Assembly: GCA_015490115.1 (NCBI GenBank)
Contig: WFYM01000183.1
Location: 1 to 19,798, forward strand
DNA from: Aquificaceae bacterium
GTDB lineage: Bacteria; Aquificota; Aquificia; Aquificales; Aquificaceae
Length of the DNA: 19,798 bases
Reading direction: 5' to 3'
Every line of letters starts with the position of its first letter. Position 1 is the first letter of the stretch. The notes under the pieces were generated by a model, which made no database searches, was not told where the DNA came from, and was given only the letters and a program-made list of their open reading frames with translations. Shown piece by piece: positions 7,582 through 15,324 of the stretch. A program made the position numbers and the translations under genes.

Positions 7582-8851
7582 GGTAAGCCTCTCGGACCTC
7601 TCCATAAACGTCCCCACGGTCCCCCACGACCTCACCCTAAAGGAGCTTAAGGATCTCTTCGAAGAACTCAGGATATACAGGTATCTGATCGTGACGAGGG
7701 GCAACGTCCCGATAGGTCTCGTGTACAGGGAGCGGGTGGAGAGGGCTTCCAACGAGAGCCTGACCGCAGGTGAGATAGCTACCATATGCAGCAGGTTGAG
7801 GAACGTGGAGGTCTCGAGGGACTCCATACTCGGAGTTTTCGAGCTTCTCAGCTTGGAGAAAGAACCAGTTATACTGACGGACAGGAGGGGAGCTTACATC
7901 GGTCTCCTCACCTACGAGACCGTCCTCCAGCACGTTACCCAGCAGAGGGAGTTCAACCCACCCGTCGTCCAGAAGGTCCACGCGAGCTTAGGTAAAGGCG
8001 AGTTCCTCTGCGTCTTCGGGTTGAAGAACATGGACAGGTTCAGGAGGGTCTTCGGATCCGAGAAGCAAGAGAGCGTATACAAGATACTCTACGAGGACGT
8101 GAAGGACGTCTTCGAGGGGGACGTTTGCGGGATAATGGAAAAAGGAGAGGTCTGGGTCCTCACGAGGAGACCGCCCTCCAAAGAGACGGTAAAGGAGTTC
8201 TTCAAGGAGTTCCACAGGGAGTACATACTGCTCTTTGGGGAGTTCCAGCAGGTATACGTTTACGGAGTTTGCCTCGACATGACCCTCCTCGACTCTCAGG
8301 AGAAGTTCTACAAGAAGAAGGAGGAGCTGACGGAAAGGGCGAGGAAGATAGAAGGCTCCGTCTTCATAGTCCACGGACTCCAGCCCACTTTGGTCCTCCA
8401 CGACCCCACAAAGCAGAAGCTAATTACCAACATAAAGAGGAGGATCCTCGGAGACTTCAGGAACATAGTGGAGAGGGTAAGATCCTCACCCAAGGATACT
8501 TGGGAGTTCATCCTCTACGACATGTTCGAAGAATACCCTTACTTTGAGCTTTTCTACATAATGAGCGGGAGGGGTCTCCAGATAACGAACAACATAGTAA
8601 ACCCGAAGGTGGACTACTTCGTAGCCCACGGGAAGAAGGGGGCGGACAGGTCAGACAAGCCTTATTTCAAGAAGGCTATGGAGGAGGGTTCTTACATCTC
8701 GGACGTCTACCTCTCGAAAGCTACCGACGACTTTTGCATAACAGTTTCCGAGAGGTTCTCCCACGAAGGGAGAGACTACGTCCTCGCGGGAGACATAAAC
8801 TTCAAGGAGATACACAAGTTAGTAAAGAGCTACAGGGAGATCAACGCGTGA
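7574..8851 (+). CDS. Cytosolic sensor protein: CBS pair, degenerate GGDEF-like domain, PDC/Cache domain
   Basis: A 425-residue protein without any membrane segment. Residues 1-125 look like a CBS pair (YRYLIVTRGNVPIGLVYRE, and later PVILTDRRGAYIGLLTYETV), a usual nucleotide-binding module. Residues about 140-275 have the spacing of a GGDEF domain (FGLKNMDRFRRVFGSEKQ, then EKGEVWVLTRR where GGDEFxxLL is expected), but the GGDEF signature is absent, so it should not make cyclic-di-GMP. Residues about 315-420 match a PDC/Cache sensor of the type seen in EAL proteins: GADRSDKPYFKKA, YISDVYLSKATDDFCITVS and VLAGDI. Such sensors are normally extracytoplasmic. It overlaps dapL by 8 bp and the deacetylase by 4 bp. 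Domain calls are from pattern recognition; function is unknown. Confidence 0.78.
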   Translation: MGRVSLSDLSINVPTVPHDLTLKELKDLFEELRIYRYLIVTRGNVPIGLVYRERVERASNESLTAGEIATICSRLRNVEVSRDSILGVFELLSLEKEPVILTDRRGAYIGLLTYETVLQHVTQQREFNPPVVQKVHASLGKGEFLCVFGLKNMDRFRRVFGSEKQESVYKILYEDVKDVFEGDVCGIMEKGEVWVLTRRPPSKETVKEFFKEFHREYILLFGEFQQVYVYGVCLDMTLLDSQEKFYKKKEELTERARKIEGSVFIVHGLQPTLVLHDPTKQKLITNIKRRILGDFRNIVERVRSSPKDTWEFILYDMFEEYPYFELFYIMSGRGLQITNNIVNPKVDYFVAHGKKGADRSDKPYFKKAMEEGSYISDVYLSKATDDFCITVSERFSHEGRDYVLAGDINFKEIHKLVKSYREINA

Positions 8852-9972
8852 GGAGGGGAAGGCTCATAGGTAGCACAGTATACAGAAAGCTCGGATACCC
8901 CAAGAACCACCCTTTGAGGATACCGAGGGTGTCATTACTTATCGAGTTCCTAAGAGCCATGGACCTGCTCGAGGAGGGGGAGAGGGTGGAGCCGAGACCG
9001 GCTACCTTCGAGGAACTCCTCCTCTTCCACACGAGGGAATACGTAGAGACCCTGATCGAGGCGGACAGGAGCGGTCGCCTCCCCAAAGGGGCGAGGGAGA
9101 AGTTCAACATAGGGAGCTACGAAAACCCCCTCTCACCCGCCACCTTCAGGGGTTCAGCCCTCGCGACCGGCTCCTCGATCCAAGCTGTAGACCTGTTCCT
9201 CGAAGGCTTTTTGCCCTTCAACCCAGCGGGCGGTATGCACCACGCCTTCAGGGACAGGGCTAACGGCTTTTGCTTTCTAAATGACCCTGCTATTGCTATC
9301 AAGTATCTGAGAAAAAAGGGCTTCAGGAGGATACTCTACGTAGACCTCGACGCCCACCACTGCGACGGTGTCCAGAGCGCCTTCTACGACACGGACGAGG
9401 TCTACGTCCTCTCCCTACACCAGTCACCCGAATACGCCTTCCCCTTCAGAACGGGCTTCCTCGAGGAGAGGGGGGAGGGTAAGGGGAAGGGATACAACCT
9501 GAACGTCCCGCTCCCCAAAGGTCTCACCGACAGGGAGCTTCTCCTCGTCCTGGAGAAGGTCCTCGGCTACGTCCTCGACGTTTACAGACCCGAGATCTTG
9601 ATGCTCCAGCTCGGCACGGATCTGCTCCGGGAGGACTACCTCTCCAAGTTCGAGGTCACGAACAGGGGATTCTTAGAAGCTTTCAGGACGGTAAGGTGTA
9701 TGGCGGGGGAGGGTATATACTTAGGAGGCGGAGGTTACCACCCCTTAGCCCTTGTGAGGGCTTGGACCCTAATTTGGTGCGAGATCTCGGGGAGGGATAT
9801 ACCTGAGAGGATAAACGAAAGAGGAAGAAAGGTCCTCGAGGGTGTGGAGTGGGAGGAGGAGGAAGAAAGGAGCTACATGTATGAGTTTCTTTTAGACCCT
9901 CCCCTTCCGGGGGAGGTGAGGCTCGAAGTTAAGGACCTCCTCCTCAGGATAAAGGCTGAGGTCTACTCCTGA
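8848..9972 (+). CDS. Histone deacetylase-like protein (HDLP/AcuC family, class I HDAC fold)
   Basis: A zinc-dependent amidohydrolase of the arginase/deacetylase fold; the Aquifex aeolicus homologue HDLP was the first structure of the HDAC family. Taking the GTG at 8848 as start gives 374 residues, and then His131, His132, Asp166, Asp168, His170, Asp173, Asp258 and Tyr297 all fall at the HDLP positions (FNPAGGMHHAF, DLDAHHCDG, LGTDLL, GGGGYHP). This alignment, together with the GTGA overlap with the preceding stop, decides against the longer open frame from 8734. The natural substrate in bacteria is not established; acetyl-polyamines or acetyl-lysine proteins are possible. It is the last gene of the operon and ends 1 bp from era on the other strand. 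Confidence 0.94.
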   Translation: MRRGRLIGSTVYRKLGYPKNHPLRIPRVSLLIEFLRAMDLLEEGERVEPRPATFEELLLFHTREYVETLIEADRSGRLPKGAREKFNIGSYENPLSPATFRGSALATGSSIQAVDLFLEGFLPFNPAGGMHHAFRDRANGFCFLNDPAIAIKYLRKKGFRRILYVDLDAHHCDGVQSAFYDTDEVYVLSLHQSPEYAFPFRTGFLEERGEGKGKGYNLNVPLPKGLTDRELLLVLEKVLGYVLDVYRPEILMLQLGTDLLREDYLSKFEVTNRGFLEAFRTVRCMAGEGIYLGGGGYHPLALVRAWTLIWCEISGRDIPERINERGRKVLEGVEWEEEEERSYMYEFLLDPPLPGEVRLEVKDLLLRIKAEVYS

Positions 9973-9973
9973 G

Positions 9974-10888
9974 CTACTCCATGAAGTATCCGAACATCCT
10001 GACGAGGTCGGGTCTCCTCCTCCACCCTTCCTTTACCTTCACCCAGAGTTCGAGGTAAACCTTCCTCCCCGTTATAAGCTCAAGCTCCTCCCTTGCGAGC
10101 TTCCCTATCTGCTTCAGCCTCTGACCCTTTTTGCCTATGATGATGGGCTTTAGGTTCTCCCTGTCCACTATTATCTCACCTCTTATGACGAGGACGTTCG
10201 GGTCCGCATCCCCCGGCTTTATCTCGTTTATGACCACCGCTATGGAGGTGGGGACCTCTTCATATGTTAGCATCATCGCCTTTTCCCTTACTATCTCAGC
10301 GGCGAGGAGCCTGAGGGGAAGGTCCGTTATCATGTCTTCGGGGAAGAGAGGTTCCCCTTCCGGAAGGTAGCTCAGGATCACCTTCTCAAGTTCGTCGAGG
10401 TTGGAACACTTGAGGGCGCTTATGGGAACTATCTCCTTTATCTCAGGGTGCATCGTGTGAATCTCCTCTATCATGGGAAGGACGTTCTTAGCGGGTCCTA
10501 TCTTGTCTATCTTGTTTATCACGAGTATAACGGGCTTTTGTTCGGAGAAGGGCTTTATGTAGGTGTTGTATACCTCTTCGTCCCTCTTCCTCCACCCCTC
10601 CTCCGCGTCTATCATGAAGAGGATAAGATCAGCATCTTTTAAGCTCTGCTTTGCCATGTCCACCATGGCTCTTCCGAGGGCGTCCGATTCTTTGGGGTTG
10701 TATATACCCGGGGTGTCGAGGAAGACTATCTGGGCTTTTTCGGGTATGTTCTTCACACCGAGGACCCTTATCCTCGTCGTTCCGGGTCTCGGCGTCACTA
10801 TGGAGATCTTTTTCCCTATCATGTTGTTGAGGAGGGTGGACTTTCCAACGTTCGGCTTCCCGACTATGGCGACGAAACCGACCTTCAT
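9974..10888 (-). CDS. era: GTPase Era
   Basis: Era is an essential GTPase that binds the 3' end of 16S rRNA and takes part in 30S ribosome assembly. The 304-residue protein has the G1 loop GKPNVGKSTLLN (about residues 11-22), DTPGIYNP (G3, about 58-65), NKID (G4, about 126-129) and the C-terminal KH domain with IIIGKKGQRLKQIG (about 237-250). All are intact. It overlaps trpF by 4 bp (ATGA) with AAGGGGCT just upstream, so it is the third gene of the leftward Mut7-C/trpF/era operon. Its stop is 1 bp from the stop of the convergent deacetylase gene, leaving no room for a separate terminator. Confidence 0.97.
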   Translation of the reverse strand: MKVGFVAIVGKPNVGKSTLLNNMIGKKISIVTPRPGTTRIRVLGVKNIPEKAQIVFLDTPGIYNPKESDALGRAMVDMAKQSLKDADLILFMIDAEEGWRKRDEEVYNTYIKPFSEQKPVILVINKIDKIGPAKNVLPMIEEIHTMHPEIKEIVPISALKCSNLDELEKVILSYLPEGEPLFPEDMITDLPLRLLAAEIVREKAMMLTYEEVPTSIAVVINEIKPGDADPNVLVIRGEIIVDRENLKPIIIGKKGQRLKQIGKLAREELELITGRKVYLELWVKVKEGWRRRPDLVRMFGYFME

Positions 10889-11496
10889 AGCCCCTTAGCC
10901 TCCCTTATGAACTCCCTGACCTTCATTTTATCCTTTATCCCCGGAGAGATCTCAACACCCGAGGAAACGTCGACGCAGTAAGGTCTCACCTCACAAACAG
11001 CCCTCCTCACGTTCTCAGGTCTAAGACCTCCAGCCAGAAATACCTTAAAGCCCCCCTTTACCACCTCCTTAGCTACCGACCAGTCGAATACCTCTCCCGT
11101 TCCCCCGTAAGACATCTTTGAGTAGGTGTCGAGGAGGATACCGTGAACACCGCTCCAGTCTCTTAAACCCTTCGGCGGAGAATCCTTTACCCTGAAAGCT
11201 TTTATTACCCTCTTTGGCTCCACTACACTCAGCAGTTTCGGGTCCTCCTCCCCGTGGAGCTGGACAAGGTCGAAGCCGAGGTCGAGGATCCTTAAGATCT
11301 CCTCCTCCGAAGGGTTCACAACGACGGCGACCCTCAAACTACCCTCCCCAGCCCTCAGGAGATCCTTTACCTTAGAAGGCTCCACGAACCTCGGACTCTT
11401 CGGGTATAGAATAAACCCCGTGTAGTCAGCTCCCGACTCGACTGCGAACTCAACGTCCTCAGCCCTCGTGAGACCGCAGATTTTTACCTTCACCAC
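10885..11496 (-). CDS. trpF: Phosphoribosylanthranilate isomerase
   Basis: TrpF performs the third step of tryptophan synthesis, the Amadori rearrangement of phosphoribosylanthranilate. The 203-residue TIM barrel begins with KVKICGLTRAED (catalytic Cys7 region) and contains YPKSPRFV, VQLHGEED, LLDTYSKMSYGGTGEVFDW (catalytic Asp) and FLAGGLRPENV, with a DVSSGVE phosphate-binding loop near the end. The start is a GTG at 11496 (a second GTG follows at 11493), supported by TAGGAGGT 6 bp upstream. It lies 38 bp inside the end of the Mut7-C gene and overlaps era by 4 bp. No other trp gene is nearby, as usual for scattered Aquificales biosynthetic genes. Confidence 0.95.
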   Translation of the reverse strand: MVKVKICGLTRAEDVEFAVESGADYTGFILYPKSPRFVEPSKVKDLLRAGEGSLRVAVVVNPSEEEILRILDLGFDLVQLHGEEDPKLLSVVEPKRVIKAFRVKDSPPKGLRDWSGVHGILLDTYSKMSYGGTGEVFDWSVAKEVVKGGFKVFLAGGLRPENVRRAVCEVRPYCVDVSSGVEISPGIKDKMKVREFIREAKGL

Positions 11497-11953
11497 CTTC
11501 GCACCTCCTAAGAGCTACCTTCAGCATACTCACCATCCTCTCGTAATGGAGACCCTTCCAGAAGAGGGCGTCGCACTTTTCACAGTAGGTAAAGTCGTAA
11601 GCTGTTTCGTAAGCTTTTTTCGGTATCCTGTCTTTGAACTCCTCTTTGCTGACGGATTTTAGCTCACCGCCGCAGTAAGAACACTTCGTGAGCTTCAGTT
11701 CAGGCTCTATCCCCAAGCTTTTGAGAACGGTGCATATCTGGACCTCCCAGTCCTCCCTCGGGACGAGGAGATACTCAATGCCGAGGTTCTTCAAGGTTCC
11801 CTCCCACCTCTTTGAGGTCGTTATGAACACCCTGTCCCTGTTCCTCAGAAGCTCCTCGAAAGTTATGGGACCCTCGAGGGTCTTCGTGTCGTATCCGAGG
11901 AACCTCAGCCACTTGGCGAGCTTCGCTAAATTATTCTCCAACAAGAATTTCAT
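11459..11953 (-). CDS. Mut7-C/PIN-like RNase-domain protein with zinc ribbon
   Basis: A 164-residue cytosolic protein of the Mut7-C family, named from the C-terminal part of C. elegans MUT-7 and regarded as a PIN-like nuclease fold. Residues 1-80 have the family look: FLLENNLAKLAKWLRFLGYDT, then DRVFITTSKRW with a possible acidic active-site residue. Residues about 92-140 form a zinc ribbon with two Cys pairs, CSYCGGEL and YCEKCDALFWKGLHYERM. The biological substrate of bacterial Mut7-C proteins is unknown to me. No ribosome site precedes the ATG, which is only 13 bp from the divergent ligase start, in an A/T-rich stretch; leaderless translation is likely. Confidence 0.85.
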   Translation of the reverse strand: MKFLLENNLAKLAKWLRFLGYDTKTLEGPITFEELLRNRDRVFITTSKRWEGTLKNLGIEYLLVPREDWEVQICTVLKSLGIEPELKLTKCSYCGGELKSVSKEEFKDRIPKKAYETAYDFTYCEKCDALFWKGLHYERMVSMLKVALRRCEGGEGKNLRSHEG

Positions 11954-11966
11954 ATATTTATTTTTA
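11953..11966. promoter_or_regulatory. Very short divergent promoter region, likely leaderless
   Basis: Only 13 A/T bases separate the starts of the Mut7-C gene (leftward) and the ligase fusion (rightward). TATATT at 11953-11958 would place a rightward transcription start at or next to the ATG at 11967. Neither gene has a Shine-Dalgarno sequence, although most neighbours do. Promoter elements must lie inside the opposite coding regions. Inferred from spacing alone. Confidence 0.4.
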
Positions 11967-14426
11967 ATGATCCGCGACCACAGAAAGGTAGCCCTGATCC
12001 ATCGGGGAAGGGAGATAACCTACAGGGAGGTGATAGAAAGCTCAGCTTCCTTCGCCAACCTAATCGACATCCTTCCCGACGACAGGGTCCTTATAGTCTC
12101 GGAGAACAGACCTGAGTGGATCTATTCCCTCTTCGGTGTTTGGAGGAGGGGGGGGATAGCGGTTCCCGTAGACTTCATGTCAAGCCCCGAGGAGATAGCC
12201 TTCGTCGTGAAGGATTCGGAACCCAAAGTGATCTTTTGTTCAGAAAGCACGAGAAAGAACGTCGAAGAAGGGGTAAAGCTCTCGGGGAAGAAGGTAGAGA
12301 TCGTGTGCTTCGAAGGGCTGACGCTCCCGAGACCCGCGGACAAGAGCGTGAGGAGGGAGAAAGAAGACATCGCCTTGATCCTCTACACTTCGGGGACCAC
12401 GGGCAACCCGAAGGGTGTCATGCTGACCTTCAAAAATTTAAGGACCAACATAGACGGTGTCGTGGAGGCTGGAATAGCCACGAAGGAAGACAGGACCCTC
12501 GCCCTCCTTCCCTTCCACCACGCCTACCCCCTTATGGTCACCCTCCTCGTTCCCCTACACATAGGTGCTACGATCGTGTTCTTAGACAAGCTCACCCCGG
12601 AAGACATCCTCGAGAAGCTCAGGAGATACAGGATAACGATACTGGTCGGTGTTCCGAGACTCTTCGAACTCTTCCACAGGAGGGTGATGGAGGAGATAAA
12701 CTCGAAGTGGTTAGCCAGAAACCTATTCAAGGTCATGAGGTCCGTAAGGTCTATGAGGCTAAGGAAAAAGGTCTTTAAAAAGGTCCACGAAGCTTTCGGT
12801 GGAAACTTGAGGTTCTTCGTGAGCGGAGGTGCGAAGCTCGACCCGAAGGTGGCTGAGGACTTCATAACCCTCGGCATACCCGTCATAGAGGGCTACGGAC
12901 TCACGGAGACGTCTCCGATAGTCAGCTTCAACCCTCCCGACAGGATAAAGGTCGGGTCGGTCGGTGTTCCCATAAAGAACGTCTTTGTGAAGGTTTCACC
13001 GGAAGGTGAGATACTCGTCAAGGGTCCTAACGTCATGAGGGGCTACTGGAGGAGACCCGAGGAGACAAAGAAGGTAATAAGGCACGGTTGGCTCCATACG
13101 GGGGATCTGGGCTACGTGGACGAGGAGGAGTATATCTACATAACGGGAAGGAAGAAGGAGATCATAGTCCTCGGAACGGGGAAGAACCTCCACCCCGAGG
13201 AGGTAGAGAGCTTGATCTTGAGGGAGAGCGACCTCATAAAGGAGGTGGGTGTTTTTGAAATGGGAGGAAAGCTCCACGCCCTCGTCCACCCGGACCTCGA
13301 AAGGGCTAAGGAAAAGGGGATAGTTAACCTATACGAGACTATAAAGTGGGAGGTGATAGACAAGGTAAACAGGAGGCTACCAGAGTGGAAGAGGGTGGCG
13401 GGATTCAAGATAACGGAGTCGGAGCTTCCGAAGACGAGGCTCGGAAAGCTAAAGAGATTCATGCTACCCCAGATATACAAAGCGGAAGAAAAGGTAAAGA
13501 AAGAGGAAGACCTCTCACTCTTCGAGACAGAAGAGGGGAAGGTGATAAAGGACTACCTCGAGAAGGAAACCGGTCTTGAGGTCTTTCCTTCGAGCCACAT
13601 AGAGCTTGACCTCGGTCTCGACTCTCTGGGAAAGGTGGAGCTGATCAGCTTCTTGGAAAAGACCTTCGGTGTGAGTATAACGGAGGAGGACCTCTCCTCC
13701 CATAGCACAGTGAGATCCCTCGTCGATTTTGTTAGGGAAAGGAAGGAAAAGCTCGAGCTGAAGAAGGTGAGCTGGAAGGAGATCCTAGAGGAGGCGGAGC
13801 CTTACACCCTCCACGACCACAGACTTCTCTTCTGGCTCGGGAGGAAGGTCCTCAGGCTCTTCTTTTCTCTCTACAACAGGGTCGAGGTTATAGGGACCGA
13901 GAACTTTCCCGAGAAGCCCTTTATAATAGCTCCTAACCACGTTAGCTACCTCGACGCCTTCGTGATAGCTTCGGTCCTTCCCGAAAACATAGCGAAGGAC
14001 ACCTACTTCCTCGGCGAGGAGGTCTTCTTCAGGAACCCTCTTACTTCCCTCTTTGGGAGGCTCGCCCACGTGATCACTGTGAACATAAACAGAAACCTTA
14101 AAGGATCTCTCCAAAAGGTAGCTTGGGCTATAAGAACCGGAAAGGTCGTCGTCATATTCCCTGAAGGGGCGAGGACGAGGACCGGAGAACTCATGGAGTT
14201 CAAGAAGGGAACGGCGATAATAAGCAAGGAGATGAACGTTCCCGTAGTTCCGACAGCCCTTGTAGGTCTTTACGAGGTCATGTCCGTTTACGACAGGTTC
14301 CCGAAACCCAAAAAAGTTAAAGTGATCTTCGGAGAACCCGTATACCCGGAAGGAAAGAGCTACGAAGAGATCACGGAGGAGCTGAGAAAGAGAGTAGAAA
14401 CTCTTTTAAGAGATAACAGGTTGTAG
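11967..14426 (+). CDS. Three-domain fusion: acyl-ACP/acyl-CoA synthetase, acyl carrier protein, PlsC-type acyltransferase
   Basis: The 819-residue protein could activate a free fatty acid, hold it on its own carrier domain and transfer it to a lysophospholipid or glycerolipid. Residues 1 to about 510 are an AMP-forming ligase with LYTSGTTGNPKG (140-150), GYGLTETSP, WLHTGDLGY and GRKKEIIVLGTGKN. Residues about 520-595 are a carrier domain with DLGLDSLGKVE, Ser553 being the phosphopantetheine site. Residues about 630-819 are a PlsC domain with the NHVSYLD active site (His658, Asp663) and FPEGARTRTG. E. coli Aas has acyltransferase first and no carrier, so the order here differs. ATG 11967 is preferred over upstream ATGs that lie antisense to the Mut7-C gene. 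No ribosome site is visible. Confidence 0.9.
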   Translation: MIRDHRKVALIHRGREITYREVIESSASFANLIDILPDDRVLIVSENRPEWIYSLFGVWRRGGIAVPVDFMSSPEEIAFVVKDSEPKVIFCSESTRKNVEEGVKLSGKKVEIVCFEGLTLPRPADKSVRREKEDIALILYTSGTTGNPKGVMLTFKNLRTNIDGVVEAGIATKEDRTLALLPFHHAYPLMVTLLVPLHIGATIVFLDKLTPEDILEKLRRYRITILVGVPRLFELFHRRVMEEINSKWLARNLFKVMRSVRSMRLRKKVFKKVHEAFGGNLRFFVSGGAKLDPKVAEDFITLGIPVIEGYGLTETSPIVSFNPPDRIKVGSVGVPIKNVFVKVSPEGEILVKGPNVMRGYWRRPEETKKVIRHGWLHTGDLGYVDEEEYIYITGRKKEIIVLGTGKNLHPEEVESLILRESDLIKEVGVFEMGGKLHALVHPDLERAKEKGIVNLYETIKWEVIDKVNRRLPEWKRVAGFKITESELPKTRLGKLKRFMLPQIYKAEEKVKKEEDLSLFETEEGKVIKDYLEKETGLEVFPSSHIELDLGLDSLGKVELISFLEKTFGVSITEEDLSSHSTVRSLVDFVRERKEKLELKKVSWKEILEEAEPYTLHDHRLLFWLGRKVLRLFFSLYNRVEVIGTENFPEKPFIIAPNHVSYLDAFVIASVLPENIAKDTYFLGEEVFFRNPLTSLFGRLAHVITVNINRNLKGSLQKVAWAIRTGKVVVIFPEGARTRTGELMEFKKGTAIISKEMNVPVVPTALVGLYEVMSVYDRFPKPKKVKVIFGEPVYPEGKSYEEITEELRKRVETLLRDNRL

Positions 14427-14443
14427 CTAAAAATGAGACTAAC

Positions 14444-14449
14444 TATATT
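14444..14449 (+). promoter_or_regulatory. Candidate -10 box of the Fur-family gene
   Basis: TATATT ends 9 bp before the ATG at 14459, in the 32-bp A/T-rich gap after the ligase gene, and no Shine-Dalgarno sequence is present. This suggests an own promoter with a leader of only a few bases. No convincing -35 box or Fur-box palindrome was found. Confidence 0.3.
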
Positions 14450-14458
14450 ATTTGGTTG

Positions 14459-14911
14459 ATGAGTGTGGACCTGAAGGAGATAAAGAACGAGTTTAAAAAG
14501 TTTTTGAAACGGAAGAACATGAAGGTGACCCAGAGCAGGCTCGACCTCATAGACCTCATAGCTGACTACGGCAAGCACTTCGAGGTTGAGGAGCTTGTCA
14601 GTTGGATAGCTACCAAGACCAACAGGAGCGTATCGAGGTCTACCATATACAGGACCATAAAGCTCCTTCAGGAGTTCGGTGTCATAAAGGAGGTCATAAA
14701 GCTGAGCAACAGGACGATATACGAGTTCGTCGTAGGGAAGTCTCACCACGACCACCTCGTCTGCGTTGAGTGCGGAAAGATAATAGAGTTCGTGAACGAG
14801 GATATAGAAAAGCTTCAAGACGAGGTGTGCGAACGCTACGATTTCCAGCCTATGCACCACAGACTCGAGATATTCGGCGTGTGTTCCGAGTGCAGGAAGA
14901 AGGTAACATAA
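14459..14911 (+). CDS. Fur-family metal-responsive transcriptional regulator
   Basis: A 150-residue winged-helix repressor. The DNA-binding region includes KVTQSRLDLIDLIA and the recognition helix SRSTIYRTIKLLQEFGVI (about residues 60-77). The dimerisation/metal region has HHDHLVCVECGKIIEF (His-rich regulatory site plus CxxC), HHRLEIFGVCSEC (second CxxC), giving four cysteines for a structural zinc. Whether it senses iron, zinc or peroxide cannot be told from these motifs. The frame also has a TTG one codon earlier; ATG 14459 is preferred. It sits 5 bp before the thioesterase gene, so those genes are probably transcribed with it. No binding site for it was recognised in the window. Confidence 0.88.
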   Translation: MSVDLKEIKNEFKKFLKRKNMKVTQSRLDLIDLIADYGKHFEVEELVSWIATKTNRSVSRSTIYRTIKLLQEFGVIKEVIKLSNRTIYEFVVGKSHHDHLVCVECGKIIEFVNEDIEKLQDEVCERYDFQPMHHRLEIFGVCSECRKKVT

Positions 14912-14916
14912 ATCGT

Positions 14917-15324
14917 ATGGTCTACAAAAGGAGGGTCCAGTTCTACGAGACGGACGCCCAAGGCGTAGTCCACCATTCCAACTACTTCAGATACTTCGAA
15001 GAGGCGAGGGGAGAGCTTTTGAGGAGCCTCGGAATACCTTACAGTAAGCTGAGAGGCATGGGATACGAGGTGGTCCTTCTGGAGGCTTCCTGCACCTTCA
15101 AGAAGCCCGTTTACTACGACGAGCTGGTTGAGATAGACCTCGAAGTTGAAGAGGTGAGCAGGTTTACATTTTCGTTCCGCTACAAGGTCCTCGCCCGAGG
15201 GGAGCTTAGGGCGGAGGGAAGGACGAGGCATTGCATCCTCAAAAACGGGAGGATAGCTTCGCTCCCCGAGGAGCTGAGGGAAAGGCTCTTCGAGAGGAGG
15301 TCCTCCCCATGCTCGCGAGGCTGA
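14917..15324 (+). CDS. YbgC/4HBT-type hot-dog acyl-CoA thioesterase
   Basis: A 135-residue single hot-dog domain thioesterase. The active-site segment ETDAQGVVHHSNYFRYFEEAR carries the catalytic Asp13, followed by the helix of the fold; the rest (VVLLEASCTFKKPVYYDELVEI and so on) fits the family. YbgC proteins hydrolyse short-chain or phospholipid-related acyl thioesters and are often linked to the Tol-Pal cell envelope system. Here no tol gene is adjacent, but the ligase/acyltransferase fusion lies just upstream of the regulator, so a lipid role is reasonable. ATG 14917 is chosen because the longer open frame runs antisense-free but out of frame through the regulator gene. The 3' end overlaps the peptidase gene by 16 bp. 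Confidence 0.88.
   Translation: MVYKRRVQFYETDAQGVVHHSNYFRYFEEARGELLRSLGIPYSKLRGMGYEVVLLEASCTFKKPVYYDELVEIDLEVEEVSRFTFSFRYKVLARGELRAEGRTRHCILKNGRIASLPEELRERLFERRSSPCSRG

Noticed and set aside
8734..8847. Upstream extension of the deacetylase frame to ATG 8734
   Set aside because: It is basic, low-complexity sequence lying over the end of the sensor gene; starting at GTG 8848 aligns exactly with Aquifex HDLP numbering and gives a GTGA overlap.
11688..11966. N-terminal extension of the ligase fusion
   Set aside because: It is antisense to the Mut7-C gene and has no ligase character; AMP-ligase homology begins right after ATG 11967.
14427..14458. Fur-box autoregulatory site before the regulator gene
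   Set aside because: The gap is A/T-rich but contains no convincing palindrome of the Fur or PerR type.
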